Assembly (NCBI GenBank): GCA_024195585.1
Contig: SWBL01000181.1
Location: 1 to 64,000 of the forward strand
Source: Aureobasidium sp. EXF-3400
Lineage: Eukaryota; Ascomycota; Dothideomycetes; Dothideales; Saccotheciaceae
Length of the DNA: 64,000 nucleotides
Direction: 5' to 3'
Shown here: in pieces, positions 48,744-57,695 of the stretch
Layout of the letters: each line of letters starts with the position of its first letter
Numbering within the stretch: position 1 is the first letter of the stretch
The notes under the pieces: model-generated
What the model was told of the DNA's origin: nothing
Database searches by the model: none
Seen by the model: the letters and a program-made list of their open reading frames with translations, nothing else
Program-made: the position numbers and the translations under genes

Positions 48744-49838
48744 TCACTGGCGATCCAGCTTCAGTACCCTGACAGCATTTCCACCCATAACATCATCTCT
48801 GCTCTTGGCGTTAGATCCAAACACTTGACTCACAGCTGCCGTATTCGTTCTGACAGAAAGCCACTCTCCCTCTTCATCGTCCAGTGGAGGAAAGAATGGA
48901 TGATCAGTTCCAAACATCAATCTGTCCTTCCCGCTGGCCTCCATTGCAGCCTTTAATCCAGCCTCGCCGTATACCACAGCATCAAGATAGATGTTCGTCT
49001 TCAAAATATCCCAGATTGATCTCCTTCCTTTGATCTTGTTTGCTTGCTTCAAATGGCCGTCATGAGCAATACACGACTCGATTCTGCCAGCGAGGAAGGG
49101 TAGAGTGCCTCCCGAGTGTGCAAGCAACATCTCCAACCCGGGGAAGCGATCAAAGACGCCGGAAAGAATGGCTCGAGTAATTGCGATGGTGGTTTCTAGG
49201 GGAAAGCCCAAGGCCAAAGGCAGGACATGTCCATACTCTGCCGCTCTGTCGCCGTAGACAGAAGCAGGAAGTCCGTAATGAGGGTGCAAGAAGATGAGTT
49301 GTTTGGTTTCTTGCAAAGCCGCCCAGATAGGTTCGAGAGCTGGATCATCCAATCCATTTCCGAGTCCTGAGGTTCCAATGATCACACCGCGGAAATGGGA
49401 GAGGGTGGTTAGCCGTCTGATCTCTGCGACTACTGCATCGGCACCCGCACTGAGTGGTAGAGTGCCAAATGCATACAAGCGGCCTGGATGGCGCGAACAA
49501 ACTTGCTCGACATCATCGTTGATCTGTACAGCAACAGAAGCAGCCTCGGATGCGTCGCACCAATCTAGCCATGGGTTGGCAAGAGATATGACACTGATGT
49601 CGATGTGGTGTTTGTCCATAAACTTGATCTTCTCCTCCTCTTCGTAGTATTCGGGTCCGATGGGGCGACCGCGTGCAGTAGATGTTGCTGCATCTTCGCT
49701 CGGTAGAATTACAAGCCTCTCTCCAGCCGATGGGTTGTCGGAGAAGGTGCGCATGTAAGGTACGGCAGTGCGTGAACGAAGCAGCGACACGTAGGCCGGT
49801 GGGTAGATGTGTGTATGGACATCGACGACAGGTGCCAT
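48744..49838 (-). CDS. Isoorotate (5-carboxyuracil) decarboxylase, amidohydrolase 2 family
   Basis: An intronless frame of 364 residues. It starts with VDVHTHIYPP, the metal-binding HxH (His8, His10), and has FLHPHYG (His about 185), LLAHSGGTLPFLAGRIESC (His about 241) and MFGTDHPFFPP (Asp about 312), the metal site of the ACMSD-like decarboxylases in amidohydrolase family 2. The stretches ISLANPW, GTSGLG.GLDDP and EYGHVLPLALGFP are as I remember them from fungal isoorotate decarboxylase, which releases CO2 from 5-carboxyuracil to give uracil as the last step of thymine salvage. ACMS decarboxylase is the main alternative, but the divergent thymine-hydroxylase gene next door strongly favours the pyrimidine role. 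No targeting signal is seen, so a cytosolic enzyme is expected. Confidence 0.85.
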   Translation of the reverse strand: MAPVVDVHTHIYPPAYVSLLRSRTAVPYMRTFSDNPSAGERLVILPSEDAATSTARGRPIGPEYYEEEEKIKFMDKHHIDISVISLANPWLDWCDASEAASVAVQINDDVEQVCSRHPGRLYAFGTLPLSAGADAVVAEIRRLTTLSHFRGVIIGTSGLGNGLDDPALEPIWAALQETKQLIFLHPHYGLPASVYGDRAAEYGHVLPLALGFPLETTIAITRAILSGVFDRFPGLEMLLAHSGGTLPFLAGRIESCIAHDGHLKQANKIKGRRSIWDILKTNIYLDAVVYGEAGLKAAMEASGKDRLMFGTDHPFFPPLDDEEGEWLSVRTNTAAVSQVFGSNAKSRDDVMGGNAVRVLKLDRQ

Positions 49839-50274
49839 GCTTGAGACAGCTTGTTGTTACGTGATGTTTCGACGCAGTTGATCAGAGGTTAGGTGCGAAG
49901 TGCTGAAAAGCCCTGGAAGATGGATATTCGCTGGAAACAGGCTGGTCGCCAGAGCTGCCTATGTCACGCCATCCATTGCTGAGACGAACACTTGGTCTTT
50001 TGTGCCTTGATCAACAATGACAAGAAACAGCGATAGGGGAAGGATGCGATAAGAAAGACAGGATAAGAAGGTGTAGCTCTCCCCGCACTTGCAAACCCCA
50101 CCATGGCTGAGATGAGCTTGGCCTATCATGCATGAAGTAGATAAGAGATGTCGCGTGAGTATAGTGATAAGCAAAGGATGAGAGAAAGGGAGTTGAGTAT
50201 AAATACTGCATGTACTTGTTTTGAAGTTTTTGTTAGTCATTCTCCAACATCTTACCTGAACACTATATCCAATC
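49839..50274. promoter_or_regulatory. Divergent promoter of the thymine salvage pair, GATA-rich
   Basis: This 436-bp interval separates the two start codons. It contains five HGATAR sites: CGATAG at 50031, CGATAA at 50047, CTATCA (reverse) at 50123, AGATAA at 50139 and TGATAA at 50165, plus GGATAA near 50061. GATA sites of this type bind AreA-like nitrogen regulators in fungi. A TATA box TATAAATA at 50198-50205 lies 70-77 bases before the hydroxylase start. Binding and nitrogen control are inferred from motif density. Confidence 0.6.
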
Positions 50275-51393
50275 ATGAGCACTCCTACAGTCACCACAGC
50301 GGTCGGTGCCGACGAACTTACCATTCCTGTAAGCGTACCACGACATTGCGCGTGGACCTTTGCTGACATTGCCAGCTTATCGACTTCTCAGCCTTCCAGA
50401 CTACGGATCCTTCGATTCGTGAGGCCACAGCCAAAGCCATATTGTCTGGCTTCCAGACCGCAGGCTTCATCTATATTCGCAATCATGGCATCGATAAATC
50501 TGCGGTAGAGGAAGCTTTCAAATACAGCGCAGAATTCTTCAAAAGACCAGTCAGCCAGAAGGAGCAGCTTGCTTGGACAACTCCGGAAGCAAACCGCGGA
50601 TATGTCCGACAAGGACGAGAAAAGACGACTGATCTTGTGGATCCTGCCGAAATCGAAAAGCAAAGAGCTCTCGAAGGGGCTGACTTGAAAGAGTCCCTCG
50701 AGATTGGCCGTGAAGGTGTGGAGGGATTGGAGAACAAATGGCCAGATCGATTCGACGAAGATGGAAAAGTGTTCAGGGAGAAGATGTTGAGCTTCTTCGA
50801 GGTCTGCAAGGACCTTCATGTGCAAGTGATGCAAGCTATTGCTGTTGGTCTGGGTATCGACGAGCACTGGTTCGACAAGTTCTGCAATGCAGGCGATAAC
50901 ACGTTGAGGCTGTTACACTATCCGGCAGTGAGCAGCAAAGTGTTTGCGGAGAACAAAAATAGTGTTCGAGCAGGAGCACATACCGACTATGGTAAGTATG
51001 ATCAAGAAAATGAGTTAGTAATCACTGACAGAAACAGGATCTATCACGCTGCTATTCCAAGACGCTCGCGGTGGATTGCAGGTCCTATCGCCCAAAGGAA
51101 CCTACGTGAATGCAACCCCCATCCCAGATACAATCGTTGTTAACGCAGGAGATTTGCTGGCAAGATGGAGCAATGATTCGATCAAAAGCACAAAGCACCG
51201 CGTTGTCGAGCCGCCAGTCAAGGCAGATGCAAACTTCCATCCTGCAAGATACTCAATGGCCTATTTCTGCAACCCTAACTTTGATAGATTCATCGATGCC
51301 ATTCCAGGGACATTTGATGAGGCCAAGCAGAAGAAGTACCAGGGCGTGAATAGTGGCGATTATCTGGTCCAGAGACTGACGGCGACTTATTGA
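50275..51393 (+). CDS. Thymine-7-hydroxylase (2-oxoglutarate/Fe(II) dioxygenase)
   Basis: Three exons, 50275-50328, 50376-50991 and 51038-51393, give 341 residues. The protein belongs to the isopenicillin-N-synthase-like 2OG dioxygenases. Iron ligands are His220 and Asp222 in AHTDYG and His277 in KSTKHRVVEPP; the 2-oxoglutarate-binding Arg is Arg293 in RYSMAYF. WTTPEANRGY, REK.T.L.DPAEIEK, GDNTLRLLHYPAV and VVNAGDLLARWSNDSIKST fit the fungal thymine-7-hydroxylase pattern as I know it. That enzyme oxidises the 5-methyl of thymine in three steps to 5-carboxyuracil (isoorotate), the substrate of the divergent neighbour. The splice join rebuilds HTDYGSITLLFQD exactly. Other 2OG oxidases of this superfamily cannot be fully excluded. 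Confidence 0.9.
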
Positions 51394-51631
51394 GCGCTGA
51401 ATCGATGGGTAAGGTTGACAGAGATAGGAGCAGAGTATATGACAATCATGAGACTGTGTCCAAGATGTTTTAAGCGAGAAGTCTCGATGGAGATGGCGAA
51501 AGAAAGGGAAGGACGACGCGGGCGATCGGGCAAATTGCAGCCGAAGCGAATGCAATCAACTTCAGCTTCGTCACCACCCTTTCAAGTCGAACAAGAAACA
51601 CTTTTTCTCTCAGATCAATCTGTCCAGCACA

Positions 51632-52354
51632 ATGCGCGCCCACATGTCCTCTTCAATGCAAGCGCTGTACCGCGTTTTCGTTCAGCCAGCGCTATCAACA
51701 CGCACACGACCAGTGTCACACCTCAAACCACTCGTACCCACAACCACCACCACACGCACCTTCAGCGCCACACCCTCGCAATCAGCAGCAGGAAAACGCC
51801 TCCCGGAAAAGCGCAAACACCTCTGGGACGAAGAAATCCCCGCCCGCCGCATCCAACTCGTGGATCCAGAAACAGACTCTCTACAACCACCCACCCGCCT
51901 GCGCGACATTCTGTCCTCAATCGACCGCAAGAGCCACCGCATCATCTGCGTAACCCAACCGCCCGCAGGAAACTGGACGGAAGAGTGGATACCAGTGTGC
52001 AAACTTGAAGACAAGAAAGCAGCCTACGAAGCCGAAAAGGAAAAAAAGAAACTCAAACAAGCCAAAACGGCGGCTGAAGGCACCAAAACGTTAGAGTTGA
52101 ATTGGGCGATCGATCAGAATGATTTGGGACATAGGATGAAGAGGATGCAAGAGTTTTTGGGCCAGGGGAAGAAGGTGGAGATCGTGTTGGCTAGGAAGAA
52201 GGGTGGGAGGAGGGCTACTGCTGAAGAGTGTGAAGAGTTGCTGCAGAAGATTGATTTGGCTGCTGAGGCTGTCAAGGGCACAAAAGAAGTCAAGAAGTTT
52301 GAAGGGAAGTTGGCGGGTATGGGCAACCTGATGTATGAGGGGCCCAAGCCTTGA
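51632..52354 (+). CDS. Mitochondrial translation initiation factor IF-3
   Basis: An intronless frame of 240 residues. The first 50 residues are rich in Arg, Ser and Thr without acids (LSTRTRP, TRTFSATPSQS), a mitochondrial presequence. The body has the IF-3 arrangement: an N-domain with IPARRIQLVDPETDSLQPP, a Lys/Glu-rich helical linker, and a C-domain with LELNWAIDQNDLGHRMKRMQEFLGQG and KVEIVLARKKGGR, the segment that binds the small ribosomal subunit and keeps it free of the large one. Yeast Aim23 is the counterpart. It is convergent with the uL4m gene, only 47 bases apart, in a block of mitochondrial translation genes. Confidence 0.88.
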   Translation: MRAHMSSSMQALYRVFVQPALSTRTRPVSHLKPLVPTTTTTRTFSATPSQSAAGKRLPEKRKHLWDEEIPARRIQLVDPETDSLQPPTRLRDILSSIDRKSHRIICVTQPPAGNWTEEWIPVCKLEDKKAAYEAEKEKKKLKQAKTAAEGTKTLELNWAIDQNDLGHRMKRMQEFLGQGKKVEIVLARKKGGRRATAEECEELLQKIDLAAEAVKGTKEVKKFEGKLAGMGNLMYEGPKP

Positions 52355-52401
52355 TGGTGGTATATTGGTACACATAAATACAGTTCGACAGAACAAGAGA
52401 C

Positions 52402-53402
52402 TTAGACAACAAGCTTGACCCGTGATTGCAGGTCGCTCGAGTGCTTCTGGAAGATCTTGTCGAGCGCCTTCTTCTCAATGACAACGCGACCACCCTCGAG
52501 CAAGTCCTTGACGTCAACGTCATCAAGACTCAAAGCACGAGACTCCTTGTCCATGCCGGGTTGTTGTAGAGCAGCAAAGAGCTTCTCTCTAGGCTCGGCC
52601 GTGACGAACAGACTGCCACCACTTGGGTTTCCCCACTTGTTCCACCGCAGCATCTCTTTCAACCATCTTGCAGCACCAGGACCCTCAACCTCAATCTCTG
52701 CAGGTCCACCCAGAACAACCAACTCACCCTTCTTGTAGCGATAACTCAAGGCAGTCCTCCAGGCCAGGTCGTAGATCTTTGCGGGCAAGTCTGTGCTAAA
52801 GTCTCTGGGCTTGGGGCCAAAGGCGACACCACCACCTCTCAGCATGGGCGACTTCTTGTCACCAAGGCGAGCGCGACCGGTTCCCTTTTGCGGACGGACC
52901 TTGCGGTTGGAGCCGTGGACCTCTGAGCGGTATTTCGTGTTTGCAGTACCCTGACGTGTGGCATCTCCTTCAAAGACGATTGCGCGGTGCAGGATGTCGC
53001 GACGTAGTGGCAGCAGGAGATGTGTGCTGGGGTATGTGACAAAGCTCTTGGGTTCAATCTTGGGGAAGTCATGGAGGGTGCATGTCGCAGTCGAGAGGAA
53101 GGGGTTTTGTGATTGTTGGAAGGGGAGGCGAGACTCGGCTGCAAGTGTGGGAGGCGGTGGGGTGAATTGGTCGTTCAAGACGGGAGTAGTGGCGGTAGAC
53201 GAGAGAGCGGCATCGCTGTACGACTGTGCGATGGTGGCAGCAGGAGCGTCGGAGGAGGATGTGGGTAGAGATTCGGTGGCCAGCCCGCGCGCAAACACCT
53301 GGACGCCTTGTCAGTCGCTGTCTTGTGCTGTTTATCCGAGAGTCATACAGAGGGAGCGCTTCTCCAGCGGGCGCAAGTGACGACTGCTCTTCGTGTAGCC
53401 AT
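52402..53402 (-). CDS. Mitochondrial ribosomal protein uL4m
   Basis: Exon 1 (53402-53349) and exon 2 (53298-52402), joined in phase 0 across a 50-nt intron, give 316 residues. The N-terminus (MATRRAVVTCARWRSAPS) is an Arg-rich presequence encoded entirely by exon 1. The core shows the L4/L1e pattern: LHRAIVFEGDATRQGTANTK, VRPQKGTGRARLGDKKSPML, RGGGVAFGPKPRDFS and a C-terminal Rossmann-like half. This protein lines the exit tunnel of the mitochondrial large subunit. The open part of exon 2 begins at a GTG and has no ATG of its own near its start, which supports the upstream exon. It shares a short promoter with the divergent mL38 gene. Confidence 0.92.
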
Positions 53403-53561
53403 TGTATGTGTGTGTGTGTCTGTCTTGTCCAGAAGGTCGTGACTTCCTTGCCGGGGCTTCGACACGAAAAAGTCGGTCTTGGCATCGACTTTCAGACATT
53501 CGCGGCTTCCCCAAATCCACCGCCGACAAAACATTATTTCTACCTCTCGTCCAACACAATC
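53403..53561. promoter_or_regulatory. Bidirectional promoter, uL4m and mL38
   Basis: Only 159 bp separate the start codons of two divergent genes for large-subunit mitochondrial ribosomal proteins, so a shared control region is likely. It contains a GTGTGTGTGTCTGTC run at 53409-53423. No TATA box is seen, as is common for housekeeping ribosomal genes. Confidence 0.6.
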
Positions 53562-54840
53562 ATGGCATCTTCGTCGCGAGCGCTACGAGGGCTGTCTGCT
53601 CGCGCCTTCTCGACATCGGCTGCAGTCGCCGAAGAAGTCGTCGCCTCAACTCCAGCCGCCGCCGCAGCAGCAACGACTCAAACTCCGCCGCTCTCGTCTC
53701 TCGCCCAGGACAATGTCTTTACTCCCAGAGCCGAGCGCAAACTCCTCCAAACCCGTCGTCTCACTCCCGTCGGATCTCGCAGACGTCGTGCCGCCATTCT
53801 CTCCGGCTCGCGCATTCCCTTTGAGCAATTGCCCTACCAATGTTTCCAAGAAGCCCGCAAAGTCTTGATTCAACACCGTGAAGAGAAGGTCAAGGACATT
53901 GAGACTGAGCGTCAGAAGATTGCCAGATTGAAGGCTCAGTCCTTCGAGCCTCAGAATGAGCAACGGCAACAACACCGCATCAACAGCATGGAACGCTACC
54001 TGGACCAACTCAAGATCCACGCAGACATCAACGATCCCATGGTCAAGAGGAGGTTCGAGGACGGCAAGGGTATGAATTCTTTACAAGAACGCGACAGGAC
54101 ACTCCAGCTAACACAAGCCAGGTGACATGGACAAGCCCATCTACCGCTATCTCGCCGACAAAAAGTGGCGCCAGTACGACCGCATGATCATCATGCAGCG
54201 CATCACCCAGATGAATGTCGTACCAGACGTCCTTCCTTCCATCGATCCCACTCTCAACGTCGACCTCTCCTTTGGTCCCCGCAACGTCCAGCCTGGTGAA
54301 TTTGTCGACAGCAGAGTCTCTGAATTCCCTGCCCATCTCAACATTCAACCCTACGACAAGGGCGAACGCTACGTCAGCATTGCCATCATAAACCCCGATG
54401 TGCCCAATGTCGAGGCAGACGCCTTTGACTACCGCTGCCACTTCCTGGCCTCCAACATCAAAATCTCTCCCACTCAGACCTCCGTCTCGCTCGCCAAGTT
54501 GAACGACGATCAAGTCATTCTCCCCTGGTTGCCTGCATACACTCAAAAGGGTCTCGCATACAGCCGCATGTCCATCTTTGTCCTCGAGCAAAAAGATGGT
54601 CAAGTCTTGGACGCAAAGGCCCTATCACAGCGTTACGAGCACGACGATTTCATCCTGAGGAGCTTCGTCGACAGACACGTCTTGAAGCCCGTTGGTGTAA
54701 ACCTGTTCAGAAGCAGACATGATGAAGGCACTGCTGGTGTCATGCAAAGAGCTGGAATCCCTGGCGGTCATGTCGAATTTAAGAGAAAGAAGATTGAGCC
54801 TCTTCCATACAAGAAGCTGCCTGGTTCAAGATACAGGTAA
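53562..54840 (+). CDS. Mitochondrial ribosomal protein mL38 (PEBP-like, Mrpl35)
   Basis: Two exons, 53562-54069 and 54122-54840, give 408 residues. An Ala/Ser/Arg-rich presequence (RALRGLSARAFSTSAAVAEE) leads into a helical region of about 130 residues, then a phosphatidylethanolamine-binding-protein-like domain with YDRMIIMQRITQMNVVPDVL, NVQPGEFVDSR, NPDVPNVEADAF and a C-terminal HDEGTAGVMQRAGIPGG. This is the arrangement of fungal mL38 (yeast Mrpl35), a structural protein of the mitoribosome large subunit central protuberance. The lipid-binding residues of true PEBPs need not be kept. Its pairing with uL4m supports the call. Confidence 0.9.
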
Positions 54841-55418
54841 TCTTGGATATACCTTTTGTACTATATATCCCTGTCATGTACCAAAATTATTCATCTACTT
54901 TTCTTTTCATCATCAGATGTTAGATTCCTTGGAGCTTGAAAGATAAGGGTTTGTGACAAGATCGATTTGACCGTCTCTGAATCCTCATCGATTTTATATC
55001 TCAACAATGATCGTCCGTCGCATGCGTTTTGTTAAATACACGCATCACATTTGTGTAATGATTGGTCGCGCGGCTCTTCGTCGGCGTCAACTCGACTTCG
55101 TCTTTCTTTTCTCTTATTCATCCTGACCGTACCTGGAGTATGCAACAACATGAATCTAGTTGTCGCACAAGAAATGATGTAGGTTTCGATGTGAGAGGAT
55201 GTGTAGAATGACCGTCCACCTCCATTCTCCATTCTCCACGGAGTTGTTGACCTGAAGATGATCAAACCACATGGATTCAGGCAATCGTCTTCCGAGAAAA
55301 GTGGAGCTGGCAAGACTCAACAATAGCCCTGACAACGACAAGGACGACAATCCAATATGGGAAACATAAGAAGCGGCAAGGAGCCGCAATTCGCAAAGCG
55401 ACTCTTGTCATTGCAAAA
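54841..55418. other. Intergenic, no gene seen
   Basis: About 0.58 kb between the mL38 gene and the MFS transporter gene. A minus-strand set of short frames at 55032-55459 lacks domain signals. Confidence 0.5.
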
Positions 55419-57015
55419 ATGGCTTCTTCTGTGGAGATGACTGTCAATCCAAAGGACACGGAGAACTATCAAGGAGACGAGACCAAAGATGCCGAAGTCA
55501 CCGTCTGGGACACGGAATCTGATATCTCAAAGAATTCAAAGCAAACCTCTTGGTTTGTCATTTTTGCCAGCGCGCTTGCCAATTTTTCGGATGGATATCA
55601 AAACAATTTGGTGGGCCTTCTTCTTTTATCACTTTAAGAAGGGAATCAATACTGATTGTTTTACAGTCTTCACACACGAATGTAGTCTTCAGTCATACTC
55701 TCGGCAAAGCATACACCTCAAACATCCAGACTAGGATATCCAATGCTCTGCTCGTCGGTGCCGTCATTGGCATCATAATTCTGGGTTACACTTGCGATAT
55801 CTGGAGTCGACGAGGAGGACTTTGGGTAACTTCTTCTCTGGTTGTGATTGGAAGTTTGCTTGCCACTCTGGTCTTTCAGGTCGAAAGCCAGGGCGTTTCG
55901 GATATGATGTGGTATATGACCATTGCAAGAGGAATCACTGGTGTCGGTGTGGGAGGCGAGTATCCTCCTTCTGCTGCTGCTGCATTGGAAGGCAGTAATG
56001 AGGTATGTTCAAACTCTTCGCGGAAACAGTTTGGAAGAGTGCAAAGGTCAAAGGAAAGATTGGCTGACGAAAAAAAATACAGCATTATGATCACATCAGA
56101 GGACCCATTCAAGTACTCACCTCGACTCTCATGGCCACATCCGCAGCACCAATCTGTACAGCCATCTATCTAATCTCTCTCACCGCCAGCAACAACAACC
56201 TGCGCATAGCTTTCCACGCCATCTATGCCATCTCAATCTTCTTACCTCTCTTTGTCGCATTCCTCCGCTTCCGCATGCGCGACGGCGTCCTCTTCCGCCG
56301 CAACAACTTCAAAACCAAGAAATCTCCACCTTACCTGCTGGTCTTGAAGCGATACGGATGGAGATTACTGGGCACCTCTGCAGCATTCTTCCTCTACGAC
56401 TTTATCAACTTTCCCAACGGTATCATGAGTTCGGTGATTATCAACAACGTGGTCAAAGGAAAAGACGTCCGACAAACCGCGATTTGGCAGTTTATCCTTG
56501 CGCTTTTGGCGGTGCCGGGGCCGATTGTGGGCAGTTGGCTTTGCAATCGCATTGGTCGTCGTTGGACGGGCATTGCAGGTTGGTCAGGCTACATTATCCT
56601 TGGCTTTGTGATTGGCGGCTGCTACACCCTCCTCACCGAAAACGCCATTGCTGCTTTTGTCGTTCTCTACGGCTTGATGCAATGTTTCGGCCACATGGGT
56701 CCTGGCGCAACCATCGGCCTCATGAGTGTAGAACTCTATCCCACAGCTGTCAGAGGCATGAGTTACGGTGTCTCCGCAGCATTTGGAAAAGCCGGTGCTG
56801 CGGTGGGGACGCAAGTCTTTACGCCCATCAGAGATGCTGCGGGTCCGGCATCCACGTTTTATCTGCTTGGTGGCTTGTCGGTGCTTGGAGCGGCGATTTA
56901 CTACATCCTGCCTGAAGGAAGGGATATTGATTTGGCTGCTGAAGACGAGAGTTTCAACATCTATCTCAGGAATGAAGGATTTGGCAAGGAGGCAGGCCGT
57001 GCTGGAAGCGAATAA
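55419..57015 (+). CDS. MFS transporter, glycerophosphoinositol/phosphate-permease-like
   Basis: Three exons, 55419-55610, 55667-56002 and 56083-57015, give 486 residues. The hydrophilic first 45 residues precede a major-facilitator fold: a span with SALANFSDGYQNNL, then YTCDIWSRRGGLW (the loop 2-3 motif), ARGITGVGVGGEYPPSAAA in span 4, and a second half with FNFPNGIMSS-like and SVELYPTAVRGMSYG segments. The GGEYPPSA and FSDGYQNN motifs resemble the Git1 and phosphate-permease branch, so a glycerophosphodiester or other organic anion taken up by proton symport is the best guess. The number of spans before the second intron is slightly low, so small errors in exon 2 are possible. Confidence 0.82.
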
Positions 57016-57175
57016 TACGAGTTGCCGAAGTAGCAGACGTAGGATTTCTTTGCCCACGGTCGGGGAATTTTTACACCAACACACGTTTCGTTTCATCTCA
57101 TGAACCCTTTTGGATCAATCGTCTCTTCTATTCCTCAAGCGATAACCAATTCATCATCTTCTGAATCTCGCAACA

Positions 57176-57310
57176 ATGGCCAACAACGAAAACAAGCCTA
57201 TTCTCGCCATTGTAGGCAACACACTCATCTTCATGGTTGCTGGTGGCTTGGCAATCACCATGGGTTTACTCAGCACACCAGAGGACCCTCGAACATTTCA
57301 GAAAACTTGA
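57176..57310 (+). CDS. 44-residue single-span membrane microprotein
   Basis: An ATG in a good context (CAACAATGG) opens a 44-codon frame ending in TGA at 57308. The protein has a short hydrophilic start (MANNENKP), one hydrophobic span of about 23 residues (ILAIVGNTLIFMVAGGLAIT) with Gly-Gly in the middle, and a short polar tail. I do not recognise the family. It sits 160 bases after the MFS stop codon and is followed by a CAG/GTT-type repeat, so it could be a separate transcript or an ORF in the MFS 3' region. The clean hydrophobic pattern and start context argue for translation, but only conservation could prove it. Confidence 0.5.
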   Translation: MANNENKPILAIVGNTLIFMVAGGLAITMGLLSTPEDPRTFQKT

Positions 57311-57385
57311 TCAAGAGAGGTGGAAACGAAAGAACCAGCGCTCTTGCCAACGCTGACTTAGATGCGTCACAGAGGGAGGAAAGGG

Positions 57386-57432
57386 TTGTTGCTGTTGTTG
57401 TTGCTGCTGTCGCTGTTGTTGCTGCTGCTGCG
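57386..57432. repeat. GTT/GCT trinucleotide repeat
   Basis: About 15 triplets, mainly GTT and GCT with one GTC and one GCG, about 75 bases after the 44-residue frame. Read on the minus strand it is CAG/CAA-like and would encode poly-Gln, but no gene supports that reading. Confidence 0.75.
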
Positions 57433-57695
57433 CCGACACTAGACACCACAGTCGCGGAGGTGCAGAAAACCTATGTTTGCAACAAAGCGAAGACATTCCC
57501 AACTATGTTCAAAAGTATTTTCAACATCCATCTCGGAAGTGAAGGATTTGGGCAAGGATGAAGTTGCGTGCAGGGGGTTAAGTAAGAGAACGCCAAAGTT
57601 TGCAATTCCGCTGTCTAGTGCGCCTTTTCCTTTTCCCCTCTTCTAAACAATTCTTGATAAAACACTAATACATAAAGTCATTGATATAAAGTCCC

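Noticed and set aside
48744..49838. ACMS decarboxylase of the kynurenine pathway as first choice
   Set aside because: It shares the fold, but the sequence stretches and the divergent thymine hydroxylase favour isoorotate decarboxylase.
57311..57502. Poly-Gln minus-strand frame
   Set aside because: The Gln run is just the trinucleotide repeat read backwards; flanking codons show no protein-like pattern.
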